Shown here: positions 52,511 through 59,917 of the stretch, piece after piece
Layout: each line of letters begins with the position of its first letter
How positions within the stretch are numbered: position 1 is the first letter of the stretch
Assembly: GCA_963842955.1 (NCBI GenBank)
Contig: CAWJIJ010000003.1
Coordinates: forward strand, 6,445-70,444
Source of the DNA: JARFQW01 sp963842955
GTDB taxonomy: Bacteria > Pseudomonadota > Gammaproteobacteria > Steroidobacterales > XN24
Reading direction: 5' to 3'
DNA: 64,000 nucleotides
Translations under genes and position numbers: made by a program
Notes under the pieces: generated by a model
Told to the model about the DNA's origin: nothing
The model's database searches: none
Seen by the model: the letters and a program-made list of their open reading frames with translations, nothing else

Positions 52511-54070
52511 ATGAAAGGAAATGCCGGCAACATGAGGCTCACCATCCCTTTCCTGGGGTTGGTCCTGGCCACGCTTTTCTTCGACGCGGCCTGCGCCGCA
52601 CCGCTTCCCGACACGCAATCGGCGGACTCGCCCGAGGCCGCGCCGCTGGCGGCTGATGACACCCTGTCATCTGCTTTCGGCGAGCGCCGCCCCGCCAAGA
52701 AGGCGTTTCCCCGGCTGGGGAGTGTCCTGATCGGCAAAACGCCAAAAGCGTACTCCGACCCGGCATACCAGGATGTCATCGCACGATACGATCTGATCCT
52801 GCTCGGCAAGACCTTCAGCCTCGGGGGACGCACCGCAGCTGGCATCAAGCAGCGCAACCCCAACGCTCTCGTGGGCCAGTACACGAACATCGCCACGGTG
52901 CCGCTGTTCAGGGACTCCGACTATCACAACGGTCTGAGAGAGAAGCTCTTCTCCGAACGAGGGCCACGGCCCCGGGGAACGACGCCCGACTGGTGGCTGC
53001 GCGAGAAGGTCGAGATGGTCGACGGAGAACTCGTGGGCGACGCCGACGGCGACGGCATCGGTGACATCGTGCCGGTCTCCCAGTTCGGCAACGGCCGCGC
53101 CAACGTGACGCGCTGGGTCAAGCGTGACGCGAACGGCGATCGATGGCCCCAGTGGAAGATCTCCTACGACTTCGACAACGGCATGGACGATCCCGCTTTC
53201 GATGTGTGGTACTTCGATGCGACCAACTACAACGTCAGGTCCAAGGGCTTCGATCGTGGCGTCGCGGGCATGGACTTCAGCGGCGGCCGGACCGAGGACA
53301 TCGAAAAGATCAACTCGGCGTGGCGCAAGGGCTATCGGAAAGCCTGGAAACGGCTCGAAGAGCTACGCCCGGACATGTACATCATCGGCAATCACGACTG
53401 GTACAACTACGCCGATCCCGAGACCGGCGCGCTACCGCCGAACAACGGCTTCACGAAGCGAATTCACGGCGGCCTCCTGGAAGACGTGATGCGGCCGAAG
53501 GGCGGACCTGAGCAGAAGTTCGGCTGGGGGCAGATCTACGACTGGTACCGGTTCTCCATGGGCTATTTCCGCAAGCCGGGCCTGACCTACTTCTCGGTGA
53601 CCGGGGACCTGACTCACAGCACGGCCATCGATGGTACGGCCGACAATCCCACGGCGGCGGACTACCAGTGGTTCCGCTACACGTTCGGGACTTGCCTGCT
53701 CCAGAACGGGTACTACGTTTATGGCGCGGCGGACTATCCGTCGGGCTCCAGCCTCTGGTTCGACGAATACGACCGGGCAGGGCAGGACGACACGTCATGG
53801 ATGGGCGTGGGCATCGACGGTCCCGGGAACCCCGGTGCCGCGGGCCCCGTGGCTGCCTGGCAATCCGGGGTCTATCGGCGGGACTTCAAGAACGCCGTCG
53901 TTCTCGTCAACCCGCGCGGCAACGGTCCCCAGTCCGTCATCGTGGATGGCGGCCTGCGGCGACTGCGCGGTGCGCAGGACCCCATCGCGAACGATGGCGA
54001 GCTCGTGAGTGAGCTGACGCTCCAGGACGGCGACGGCATTGTCCTCGTAAGGCTCTCTTACTCGCCCTAG
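52511..54070 (+). CDS. Secreted glycoside-hydrolase-like protein (GHL15-type barrel), first of a tandem pair
   Basis: A 519-residue exported protein. ATG 52511 is chosen over 52496 and 52505 because GGAGGG then sits seven bases upstream; a signal peptide follows (FLGLVLATLFFDAACAA). The mature part resembles hypothetical glycosyl hydrolase families (GHL15-like TIM barrel): RYDLILLGKTFSLGGR, AAGIKQRNPNALVGQYTNIA, a calcium-loop-like GDADGDGIGDIVPVS, VWYFDATNYN, RPDMYIIGNHDWYNYADPET and SSLWFDEYDRAG. Asp and Glu residues in VWYFDATN and LWFDEYD are candidate catalytic acids, by position only. A paralogue with similar sequence lies 240 bp downstream. Substrate unknown. The C-terminal beta part (AVVLVNPRGNGPQSVIVDGG) is typical of barrel-attached sandwich domains. 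Confidence 0.8.
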   Translation: MKGNAGNMRLTIPFLGLVLATLFFDAACAAPLPDTQSADSPEAAPLAADDTLSSAFGERRPAKKAFPRLGSVLIGKTPKAYSDPAYQDVIARYDLILLGKTFSLGGRTAAGIKQRNPNALVGQYTNIATVPLFRDSDYHNGLREKLFSERGPRPRGTTPDWWLREKVEMVDGELVGDADGDGIGDIVPVSQFGNGRANVTRWVKRDANGDRWPQWKISYDFDNGMDDPAFDVWYFDATNYNVRSKGFDRGVAGMDFSGGRTEDIEKINSAWRKGYRKAWKRLEELRPDMYIIGNHDWYNYADPETGALPPNNGFTKRIHGGLLEDVMRPKGGPEQKFGWGQIYDWYRFSMGYFRKPGLTYFSVTGDLTHSTAIDGTADNPTAADYQWFRYTFGTCLLQNGYYVYGAADYPSGSSLWFDEYDRAGQDDTSWMGVGIDGPGNPGAAGPVAAWQSGVYRRDFKNAVVLVNPRGNGPQSVIVDGGLRRLRGAQDPIANDGELVSELTLQDGDGIVLVRLSYSP

Positions 54071-54093
54071 CGAAAGATAGCGGGACAAAGATA

Positions 54094-54144
54094 GGGCGAC
54101 AGTGCACTCAGCTCCCTCTGCGGGAGTCAGGCGCACTGTCCCCC
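54094..54144. repeat. Dispersed palindrome, full copy
   Basis: GGGCGACAGTGCACTCAGCT and AGTCAGGCGCACTGTCCCC around CCCTCTGCGGG, followed by CCCTTTTGC. It starts 23 bp past the first hydrolase stop and may also terminate it. Confidence 0.8.
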
Positions 54145-54165
54145 TTTTGCGACTGCTGATCGCCC

Positions 54166-54189
54166 GGACTGTCCCCATATGGCGACAGG
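54166..54189. repeat. Dispersed palindrome, fragment
   Basis: GGACTGTCCCCATATGGCGA followed by CAGG joins a right-arm end to a left-arm end, as if an adjacent copy had lost its centre. It is 21 bp from the previous copy. Confidence 0.4.
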
Positions 54190-54307
54190 TTTTGCTTTCC
54201 GGGCGTGTCCCTATACTGACACTTTGGCCATCAACCACCATCAACGGGTTTCTCCCGCCATATCCATCCGGGCGGTCAGAATCCTTGCGTTCCGAACCGA
54301 GGCAACT

Positions 54308-54709
54308 ATGACCGACGAGACCCTGTCCCGTGCACGGCGACTCACACTCATCTCCTGCATTATGTTTAGCGCCATGGCTGCGGCGCCCGCTCGTGGCCGA
54401 TCCCGGCTATGACGAGCGGTCCCGCGGAATGTGGCCTAGACGGAGTGACCGCATTCCTATGACGGCCTTCAGGCCGCCTCTGGCCCGTCCAAGAATCGCC
54501 GCCCGCTGAAGAAGGATTTCCCACGCCTGGGGAACGTACAGATCGGCAAGACCCCCAGGTCGTACACGAACACGGGCTACCGGAAACTGCTGTCAAAGTA
54601 CGATCTCATTCTGCTGGGCAAGTCCTACGGACAGGGGGCCAAGACGGCCCGCGCCATCAAGCAGCTGAATCGCACGGCGTTCGTCGGCCAGTACACGAAC
54701 ATCAACGCG
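54308..54709 (+). pseudogene. Broken 5' part of the second glycoside-hydrolase-like gene
   Basis: ATG 54308 opens a signal-peptide-like start (TLSRARRLTLISCIMFSAMA, then AAPARG), stopped by TGA at 54410. The rest of the paralogue's N-terminus appears in another frame from about 54453 (GPSKNRRPLKKDFPRLGNVQ, then YDLILLGKSYGQGAKTARAI and FVGQYTNINAVPL), which runs without interruption into the open frame at 54710. The third frame is also open between about 54395 and 54510, so at least two indels separate the signal peptide from the mature domain. Unless corrected by sequencing error, the protein would not be exported. Confidence 0.75.
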
Positions 54710-55879
54710 GTGCCGCTGAAGCGCAAGTCCACGCTACACAACGCCCTTCGGGAAAAACTCTCCTCGGAGCAGGGCCCGACGCCGCGCGGAACGAGCCCCG
54801 ACTGGTGGCTGCGCGAGAAGGTGGGGCGGGTCAACGGTGACTATCTCGGTGATGCCAACGGCGACGGCATCGGCGACATCGTTCCGGTCTCGCAGCACGG
54901 CAACGGCCGGGCGAACGTCACCCGCTGGGTCAAGCCCGACGCCAACGGCGATCGCTGGCCCCAGTGGAAGGTGTCCTTCGACTATCGCAAGGGCATGAAC
55001 AAGTCCGATTTCGACGTCTGGTATTTCGACGCTACGAACTTCAAGATCCGCGCCAAGGGCTGGGATCGCGGCACCGCGGGCATGGACTGGAGCGGTACTA
55101 ACACGAGCGGCAGCGTGATCGACCAGGCCTGGCGGGACGGCTACGTCTCGGCGTGGGACCGGGTGGAAAAACTGCGGCCCGATATGTACATCGTTGGCAA
55201 TCATGACTGGTACAATCATGTGAATTCGTCCGGCGCGCTGCCGTCGGGCAGCGGCTTTGCCAAGCGCATTGACGGTGGCCTTCTGGAAGACGTCATGCGT
55301 CCGACCGGCGGCGCCGAGAAGAAGAAGAACGGCTGGCAGCTTGTGTACAAGTGGTACCGGCACTCCATGGGATTCTTCCGCACGCCGGACCTCACGTTCT
55401 TCACCGTCACGGGCAATCTCACCCACAATTCCGCGATCGACGGCCGGCCCGCGAATGCCAAGCCGGCGGACTACCAGTGGTTCCGCTACACGTTTGCGAC
55501 CGCGCTCATGCAGAACGGTTACTACGTGTACGGCGCAAAGGACTACCCCTCGGGCTCCAGCCTCTGGTTCGACGAATACGACCGCGCGGGACGCGACAAC
55601 ACGTCCTGGATGGGGCGGGGTATCGCCGGACCCGCCAACCCCGGAGCCAACGGGCCCTCCAAGCCCTGGAAGTCGGGGGTTTATCGCCGCGACTTCGAAC
55701 ATGCGGTGGTGCTGGTGAACCCGCGCGGCAACGGCCAGAAAACGGTGTCGCTGGAAGGCGGCCTCCGGCGCCTGAAAGGCAAGCAGGATTCCAAGACCAA
55801 CAGTGGCACTACGGTTCGCAGCGTCACGCTAAAGGACAGCGACGGCATCATCCTCGTTCGCCGCTCCTACGCGCGCTAG
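54710..55879 (+). CDS. Second glycoside-hydrolase-like protein, frame continuing from a broken 5' end
   Basis: Paralogue of the protein at 52511-54070: PRGTSPDWWLREKVGRVNGD, GDANGDGIGDIVPVS, RPDMYIVGNHDWYNHVNSSG and SSLWFDEYDRAG match it closely throughout, so the two arose by tandem duplication. GTG 54710 is the first usable start in the frame, but the coding frame clearly extends upstream to about 54453 and no ribosome-binding site precedes GTG 54710. The barrel would lack its first strands if started there. Either the gene is a recent pseudogene or the 5' region carries sequencing errors. The calcium-loop-like motif and the candidate Asp/Glu residues are all kept. Confidence 0.7.
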   Translation: MPLKRKSTLHNALREKLSSEQGPTPRGTSPDWWLREKVGRVNGDYLGDANGDGIGDIVPVSQHGNGRANVTRWVKPDANGDRWPQWKVSFDYRKGMNKSDFDVWYFDATNFKIRAKGWDRGTAGMDWSGTNTSGSVIDQAWRDGYVSAWDRVEKLRPDMYIVGNHDWYNHVNSSGALPSGSGFAKRIDGGLLEDVMRPTGGAEKKKNGWQLVYKWYRHSMGFFRTPDLTFFTVTGNLTHNSAIDGRPANAKPADYQWFRYTFATALMQNGYYVYGAKDYPSGSSLWFDEYDRAGRDNTSWMGRGIAGPANPGANGPSKPWKSGVYRRDFEHAVVLVNPRGNGQKTVSLEGGLRRLKGKQDSKTNSGTTVRSVTLKDSDGIILVRRSYAR

Positions 55880-55886
55880 CCTAATA

Positions 55887-55937
55887 GGGGGGGCAGTTCA
55901 CCGATCTCCGATTCCCGGAGTTGGGGTAACTGTCCCC
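55887..55937. repeat. Dispersed palindrome, TTCACC type
   Basis: Left GGGGGGGCAGTTCACCGATC and right GGGGTAACTGTCCCC with an inner hairpin CTCCGATTCCCGGAG. It starts 7 bp past the stop of the second hydrolase gene, between convergent genes. Confidence 0.75.
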
Positions 55938-55962
55938 CTGGCTCGTCCCCCTGGCTCGCTCG

Positions 55963-56967
55963 TCAGCGGGAGATGATGGCCGGCTCGCCGTCGTCAGTCT
56001 TGCTTCGCTTGATCGCGTACATGAGGCGGTCACCCTCCTCGAGCAGGTCGGCGACGGTCTCATGGGTGCCGGCATCGAAGCTGACGGCTCCATGGGAGAA
56101 GCGGATCGCGTAGCCCATGGTGTTGGAGCGATTGTATTTGTCCAGAGCGCGCGACAAACGCTGCACCACGTTCTCGGTTTCCCCGGCCTCTCTGCGCAAC
56201 AACAGCACCGCGAACTCATCGCCGCCAAGGCGTGCGACCAGGTCCGACTCACGGAAGGCGCTGCGGAGCTGGCCGGCAAAGGTCTGCAGGGCGCGATCGC
56301 CCTCGGCGTGGCCGAAGGTGTCATTGATCTGCTTGAAGCCGTCGAGATCAAAAAAGATCAGCGTCGCCTGCAGGTTCTCGCGCGCACACAGGTTCAGGCT
56401 GTAGTCGCCCAGCTGCATGAAGCCGCGGCGGTTGGCGATGCCGGTCAGCTCGTCGATGGTGGCGAGGTGGACCGCGGCCAGCTCTTTTTCAACCATGGTG
56501 GCGAGATCCCTGAGCAGCTCCGTGTCCTCGTTGCTTAGGGTGCGAGGCGTCTGATCGATGATGCACAGCGTGCCGAGCTTCTGGCCGTTGGGCGCGTACA
56601 GCGGGCAGCCGGCGTAGAAACGGATGCCGGGGTCGCCCAATACCAGTGGGTTATCCGCAAAGCGCGGATCCTGCGTGGCATCCGGGATTACGAACACGTC
56701 GTCGCCCAGGATGGCGTGCCCGCAGAAAGATACGTCGCGCGGGGTCCCCGTGATCTCGAGGCCGATGCAGGAGATAAAAATCTGGTGATCGTCCTCGACC
56801 AGGCTGACCAGCGCGATCGGCACATTGAACATCCGTCTCGCCATGCGGGTCAGGCGGTCGAAGCGCTCCTCCGACGAAGTGCTCAGGACATCCAGCGAGC
56901 GCAGCGTTTCGAGCCTGCGCGGCTCATCCGACGGTCTGGCGGCTTTCTGCACGTACCCTTCCAACAC
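55963..56967 (-). CDS. GAF-domain diguanylate cyclase
   Basis: A soluble 334-residue enzyme that makes cyclic di-GMP from two GTP. Seen: GAF domain at about 30-165 (RFDRLTRMARRMFNVPIALV, RDVSFCGHAILGDDVFVIPD, FYAGCPLYAPNGQKLGTLCI) and a GGDEF domain at about 170-330 with ATIDELTGIANRRGFMQ, IFFDLDGFKQINDTFGHAEG and an intact active-site GGDEF. An RESD sequence five residues ahead (RESDLVARLGGDEF) is the inhibitory I-site, so product feedback is expected. The start is GTG 56967 (followed by TTG); no ATG is available and the ribosome-binding site is poor. GAF ligand is unknown. The gene stands alone. Confidence 0.92.
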   Translation of the reverse strand: MLEGYVQKAARPSDEPRRLETLRSLDVLSTSSEERFDRLTRMARRMFNVPIALVSLVEDDHQIFISCIGLEITGTPRDVSFCGHAILGDDVFVIPDATQDPRFADNPLVLGDPGIRFYAGCPLYAPNGQKLGTLCIIDQTPRTLSNEDTELLRDLATMVEKELAAVHLATIDELTGIANRRGFMQLGDYSLNLCARENLQATLIFFDLDGFKQINDTFGHAEGDRALQTFAGQLRSAFRESDLVARLGGDEFAVLLLRREAGETENVVQRLSRALDKYNRSNTMGYAIRFSHGAVSFDAGTHETVADLLEEGDRLMYAIKRSKTDDGEPAIISR

Positions 56968-57270
56968 GCCACGCTGACTGCACGCCGGGATCGCGTTGCG
57001 ATCGCCATTTCGTGCAGTCGGCGCATGGCAATAACAATATGTTAACCGCTGTTGTCTCGAATAGGTGCACCTCTGGCGCCAAAGATCCGGTAGCCGGGTA
57101 CGGCATTTCAGCGATGGCCATTCAGCTCGGGCAGGGCTGGAGTCCTACAGATAGGGGGACAGTGCACTTATTTGATCAATTGCTGACCAGATAGTCAGAT
57201 GCACTGTCCCCTGATTCTTGATCAAGGTGTGACCATGAAGTGGGGTGCACTGGCCCCTTGGCTCCTGCCT
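56968..57270. other. Intergenic region with palindrome
   Basis: A 303-bp gap. Holds the palindrome at 57154-57211 and, around 57030-57045, AATAACAATATGTTAAC, an AT-rich stretch probably in the cyclase promoter. A degenerate half-arm (GGGGTGCACTGGCCCC, 57242-57257) lies next to the hydrolase stop. Confidence 0.45.
57154..57211. repeat. Dispersed palindrome, long-loop copy
   Basis: GGGGGACAGTGCACTTA on the left and CAGATGCACTGTCCCC on the right with a longer centre (TTTGATCAATTGCTGACCAG) that contains TTGATCAA, itself a palindrome. It ends 60 bp from the stop of the DUF900 gene. Confidence 0.8.
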
Positions 57271-58353
57271 CTAGCGCGTGTCTTCCAGCGCCCAGTAGGT
57301 CAGCCCGTTTTTCTGCTTCGGTGATGTATGCGGACGCTCGGCAGCCGGCGCGCCGGTCAGGATGAGCCGGGCCAGGTCCGCCGACGAAATCGGGTGGAAG
57401 TGGAAGTACTCGTGGCCGCTGTACTGGTAGCGGCCGAGCGGGGAGACATCGACGGTCTCGAACCCCTCCGCCACGGTGAGGTCCTCGCCGGCCTGGCCGA
57501 GCCGCGGATGACCATGCAGCCCCTCGGACACCTTGAGGGGGTTGTCATTGTCCGAGGCATAGACGGTGACATTGCCCACCAGCGGTGCGATGTCGGGCAG
57601 ACGCTGCTGAAAGCCTTCGGCGTCGAAGTCGGGCGCGACCAGGATCAGCTGGCTGGCCACGGGGCCGGTCAGCCCCTCCACCAGGAGCTGCTCAAGGGCA
57701 AACAAGGTGCCCCGCGTGCCCAGGGAGTGGGCGACCACCACGAAACGATCCGGGCCGAACCGGTCGCGGATATCGCGAAGCGTCGCTGCCAGCTGTGGCA
57801 CGCTCCATTCCATGTCGGCCTGGTCGGCGACATAGCCCGCCGGATTGCCGTCCGATGGCCAGGTAAACATCAGGAGTTCTGCGCGGCCGTCCAGCATCTG
57901 CTGGAGACCTGCCCCGCGCAGGCACACGCGCTCGAAGCCGTAGTAGTAGCCGTGGACAAACAGCACGATCTTCTCGGCGGAGCCGGCCGCCATGGTCTCT
58001 TCGACGTCGCGCCAGAACTCGGCCGGATCCTGCATGTCCACGTCCGTGATATGCCGGTCACGGGTCGGGACAAAGAAGTTCGCCTTGTCGGCAATGACCT
58101 CGCCCAGCGGGATGACTTTGGAGGCGACGCGGCAGTGCCCCACCGTTGTCGGTCCCCGGTCGCCGCCGAAAGCCTCGGCAGGTTTGTCGCTGTCCGATGG
58201 CGCCCGCGTGCTCACGTACCGGAGCACGATATTGGTCTCCTCGGCGCCGAGGTCGTCGTACCCGCTGTCTGTCCAGGCCACGTACAGGGCGATGGTTGCC
58301 GGTATGGCTATGGCGACGGCGAAAAGGATCCAGATCAGGCGGGTACGGTTCAT
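57271..58353 (-). CDS. DUF900-type alpha/beta-hydrolase, membrane-anchored
   Basis: A 360-residue protein with one N-terminal TM helix (about 8-28) and a DUF900 alpha/beta-hydrolase domain. Seen: strand and oxyanion segment IVLFVHGYYYGFERV, LMFTWPSDGNPAGY (the Trp-Pro motif of the family), nucleophile elbow VVVAHSLGTRGTLF with canonical His-Ser, acid segment LILVAPDFDAEGF, and late histidines (HEYFHFHPISS) that could supply the catalytic base. Likely a periplasm-facing esterase or lipase-like enzyme of unknown substrate. It is related to the lipoprotein at 18552-19853 but keeps the standard elbow. ATG 58353 has only a weak ribosome-binding site. It is the second of three separate minus-strand genes here. 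Confidence 0.87.
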   Translation of the reverse strand: MNRTRLIWILFAVAIAIPATIALYVAWTDSGYDDLGAEETNIVLRYVSTRAPSDSDKPAEAFGGDRGPTTVGHCRVASKVIPLGEVIADKANFFVPTRDRHITDVDMQDPAEFWRDVEETMAAGSAEKIVLFVHGYYYGFERVCLRGAGLQQMLDGRAELLMFTWPSDGNPAGYVADQADMEWSVPQLAATLRDIRDRFGPDRFVVVAHSLGTRGTLFALEQLLVEGLTGPVASQLILVAPDFDAEGFQQRLPDIAPLVGNVTVYASDNDNPLKVSEGLHGHPRLGQAGEDLTVAEGFETVDVSPLGRYQYSGHEYFHFHPISSADLARLILTGAPAAERPHTSPKQKNGLTYWALEDTR

Positions 58354-58734
58354 GGGACGTGATCATTCATGGTGGGAGGCGAAAAAGCTTTCCACAATTG
58401 CCCGGCCAGGGCAAAGCCGGCGTCATCCTGCGAAAGGACCGGGCTCCACCTGGCCAAAATAATCCCTCGTAACAGGGATTCAGCCGGTTGTGCCCATCAA
58501 CAGGACCTCCCTGGGGTCCTCGCTTTGAGGCTGAAAACATCCCTCAAGGGTCCTGCAGTGCCGCCACCGGGTGTGCAAAGCGCATAGGGATCGGGAGTCC
58601 CGCCGAGTTCGAGGCTCAGGCTTTGCTTCACAAGCATCCGACAACGGTTCGATAGCGGAGAGATTTCACGTTATCCGGATGGCAACGCCGCTCCTCGACC
58701 TTGATGTTCTCTGGCCCCCGATAGGGGACTGGCG
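58354..58734. other. Intergenic region with hairpins
   Basis: A 381-bp gap. AATCCCT (58461-58467) / AGGGATT (58474-58480) is a 7-bp hairpin followed on the minus strand by ATTTTGG, a possible terminator for the gene at 58735. A second hairpin AGGACC/GGTCCT lies near 58501-58519. No coding or RNA gene is supported. Confidence 0.45.
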
Positions 58735-59265
58735 CTACCGGATGACGGGCCGCTGGTCGCCGTTCCAGGTACAGGTGGCCTTGCGTTTCTCCTGTCCCGG
58801 GCTGCGAGCCATCATTTTGGAAACCCAGTGGTTGTGCGTCTTGTCCCACTTCGTGTCGCCGAAATCCCCGACCTCGAGACCCTCTGCCTTGGCCTCTCTC
58901 TTGCAGGCTTCATTCACGTCCTTTTTCGAATACTTCTTCGACGCAATGTGGGCCCCGGAGTCTGCCACCATCAGTTTCGGCGTGCCGGTGCCGTCCCATT
59001 CGCACCGTGCCTTGAATTTCTCCGCGCTTCCCTGGGCGTTCAGCCGGGTTACCCAGTGTCCGTGTTCCTTGTTGAACCCGGTATCGCCGAAATCGCCGGT
59101 TGACAGGCCTTGCGCCCTTGCTTCGGACTGGCAGGCTTTCTTGACGGTGTCCTTCGACAGATCAGCCGCACCCGTGGCAAGCGCGGTGCCGTGCACGCCG
59201 CCCAGGCCGGCCAGCAGCAGCATGGCGGTCGCAGGTTTTAACAAACGGGCCCAGTGACGAGTCAT
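58735..59265 (-). CDS. Secreted protein with two copies of a small domain
   Basis: A 176-residue exported protein. ATG 59265 has GGAG six bases upstream; an in-frame ATG at 59277 overlaps that site. After the signal peptide (PATAMLLLAGLGGVHGTALA) there are two tandem units of about 60 residues with matching landmarks: CQSEARAQGLSTGDFGDTGF ... HGHWVTRLNAQG ... ARCEWDGTG, and CKREAKAEGLEVGDFGDTKW ... HNHWVSKMMARS ... ATCTWNGDQ. Each has two cysteines, a GDFGDT turn and an HW pair. It therefore arose by internal duplication. I do not recognise the domain. Two cysteines per unit suggest a disulfide each; the His-Trp pairs could bind a ligand or metal. Confidence 0.78.
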   Translation of the reverse strand: MTRHWARLLKPATAMLLLAGLGGVHGTALATGAADLSKDTVKKACQSEARAQGLSTGDFGDTGFNKEHGHWVTRLNAQGSAEKFKARCEWDGTGTPKLMVADSGAHIASKKYSKKDVNEACKREAKAEGLEVGDFGDTKWDKTHNHWVSKMMARSPGQEKRKATCTWNGDQRPVIR

Positions 59266-59917
59266 CGCGGTCTCCATTGATTTGCAGGGGTTTTGGTGAG
59301 CTGCGCATGAGTTTGGCTCAACTTATCCGCGTCAACAAGTCTCCCGTCTCCGGCCCAGTGATCCTTCAGGATCGAGATGATCGTGGCTTGCGTACGGCGC
59401 TCGCACTTCACGCCGGGTTGAGATGCGATTTCCTGGCGGAGGCGAGGCATTGGCAGCGCGGTGAGGTGTGATGCCCACAAACAACCGGCCAGAAAACCGT
59501 GCCGGGCCGCGGGTTGATAGGGCAGACCTTCGGGTACGCGAATCGAAAACCGGAAGTCGAAGCAAGGGTTCGTAGCCGGACCAGCCCTATCAGCTTGGGA
59601 CGCTGGGTCGGGATTTTTCCAAGACCCGCTCGCTCTAGCGTGTTCGACATTGGAGTCACGATTAAAGAGCGCCGCCGTGGCGCTCGTTCGGATGGCCCAG
59701 GGCGGCATGCGGATGTCCGGTTCCGGCCACAAGCGGCCGGCCAATGTCTCTCATCGCTGGGCTTCGTCTCGCTTGGATGCGGGGTAACCCAGCCGCTCGG
59801 AAATCCAGACGGCCCAAAATAAAATAACTTGCAGCGCTCGTAGCGTTTTTTGATTAGGGTGCTGCATCACCGGGGCGCAATGGGAAGCTCCACTTACTTT
59901 CAAGAGAGTCCGATGTA
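59266..59917. other. Divergent intergenic region
   Basis: A 650-bp gap. Holds a hairpin GAGCGCC (59667-59673) / GGCGCTC (59679-59685), an AT-rich stretch AAAATAAAATAACTTGCAG near 59816-59834, and a small hairpin CGCTCGTAGCG followed by six T residues (about 59838-59854) just ahead of the transporter gene. The last could be an attenuator-like terminator. No gene is recognised. Confidence 0.45.

Noticed and set aside
8825..57211. All dispersed palindromes as ordinary Rho-independent terminators
   Set aside because: Most copies lack a T-run, some lie in divergent promoter regions (43605, 49825, 49918), and the arm sequence itself is conserved, which terminators do not need.
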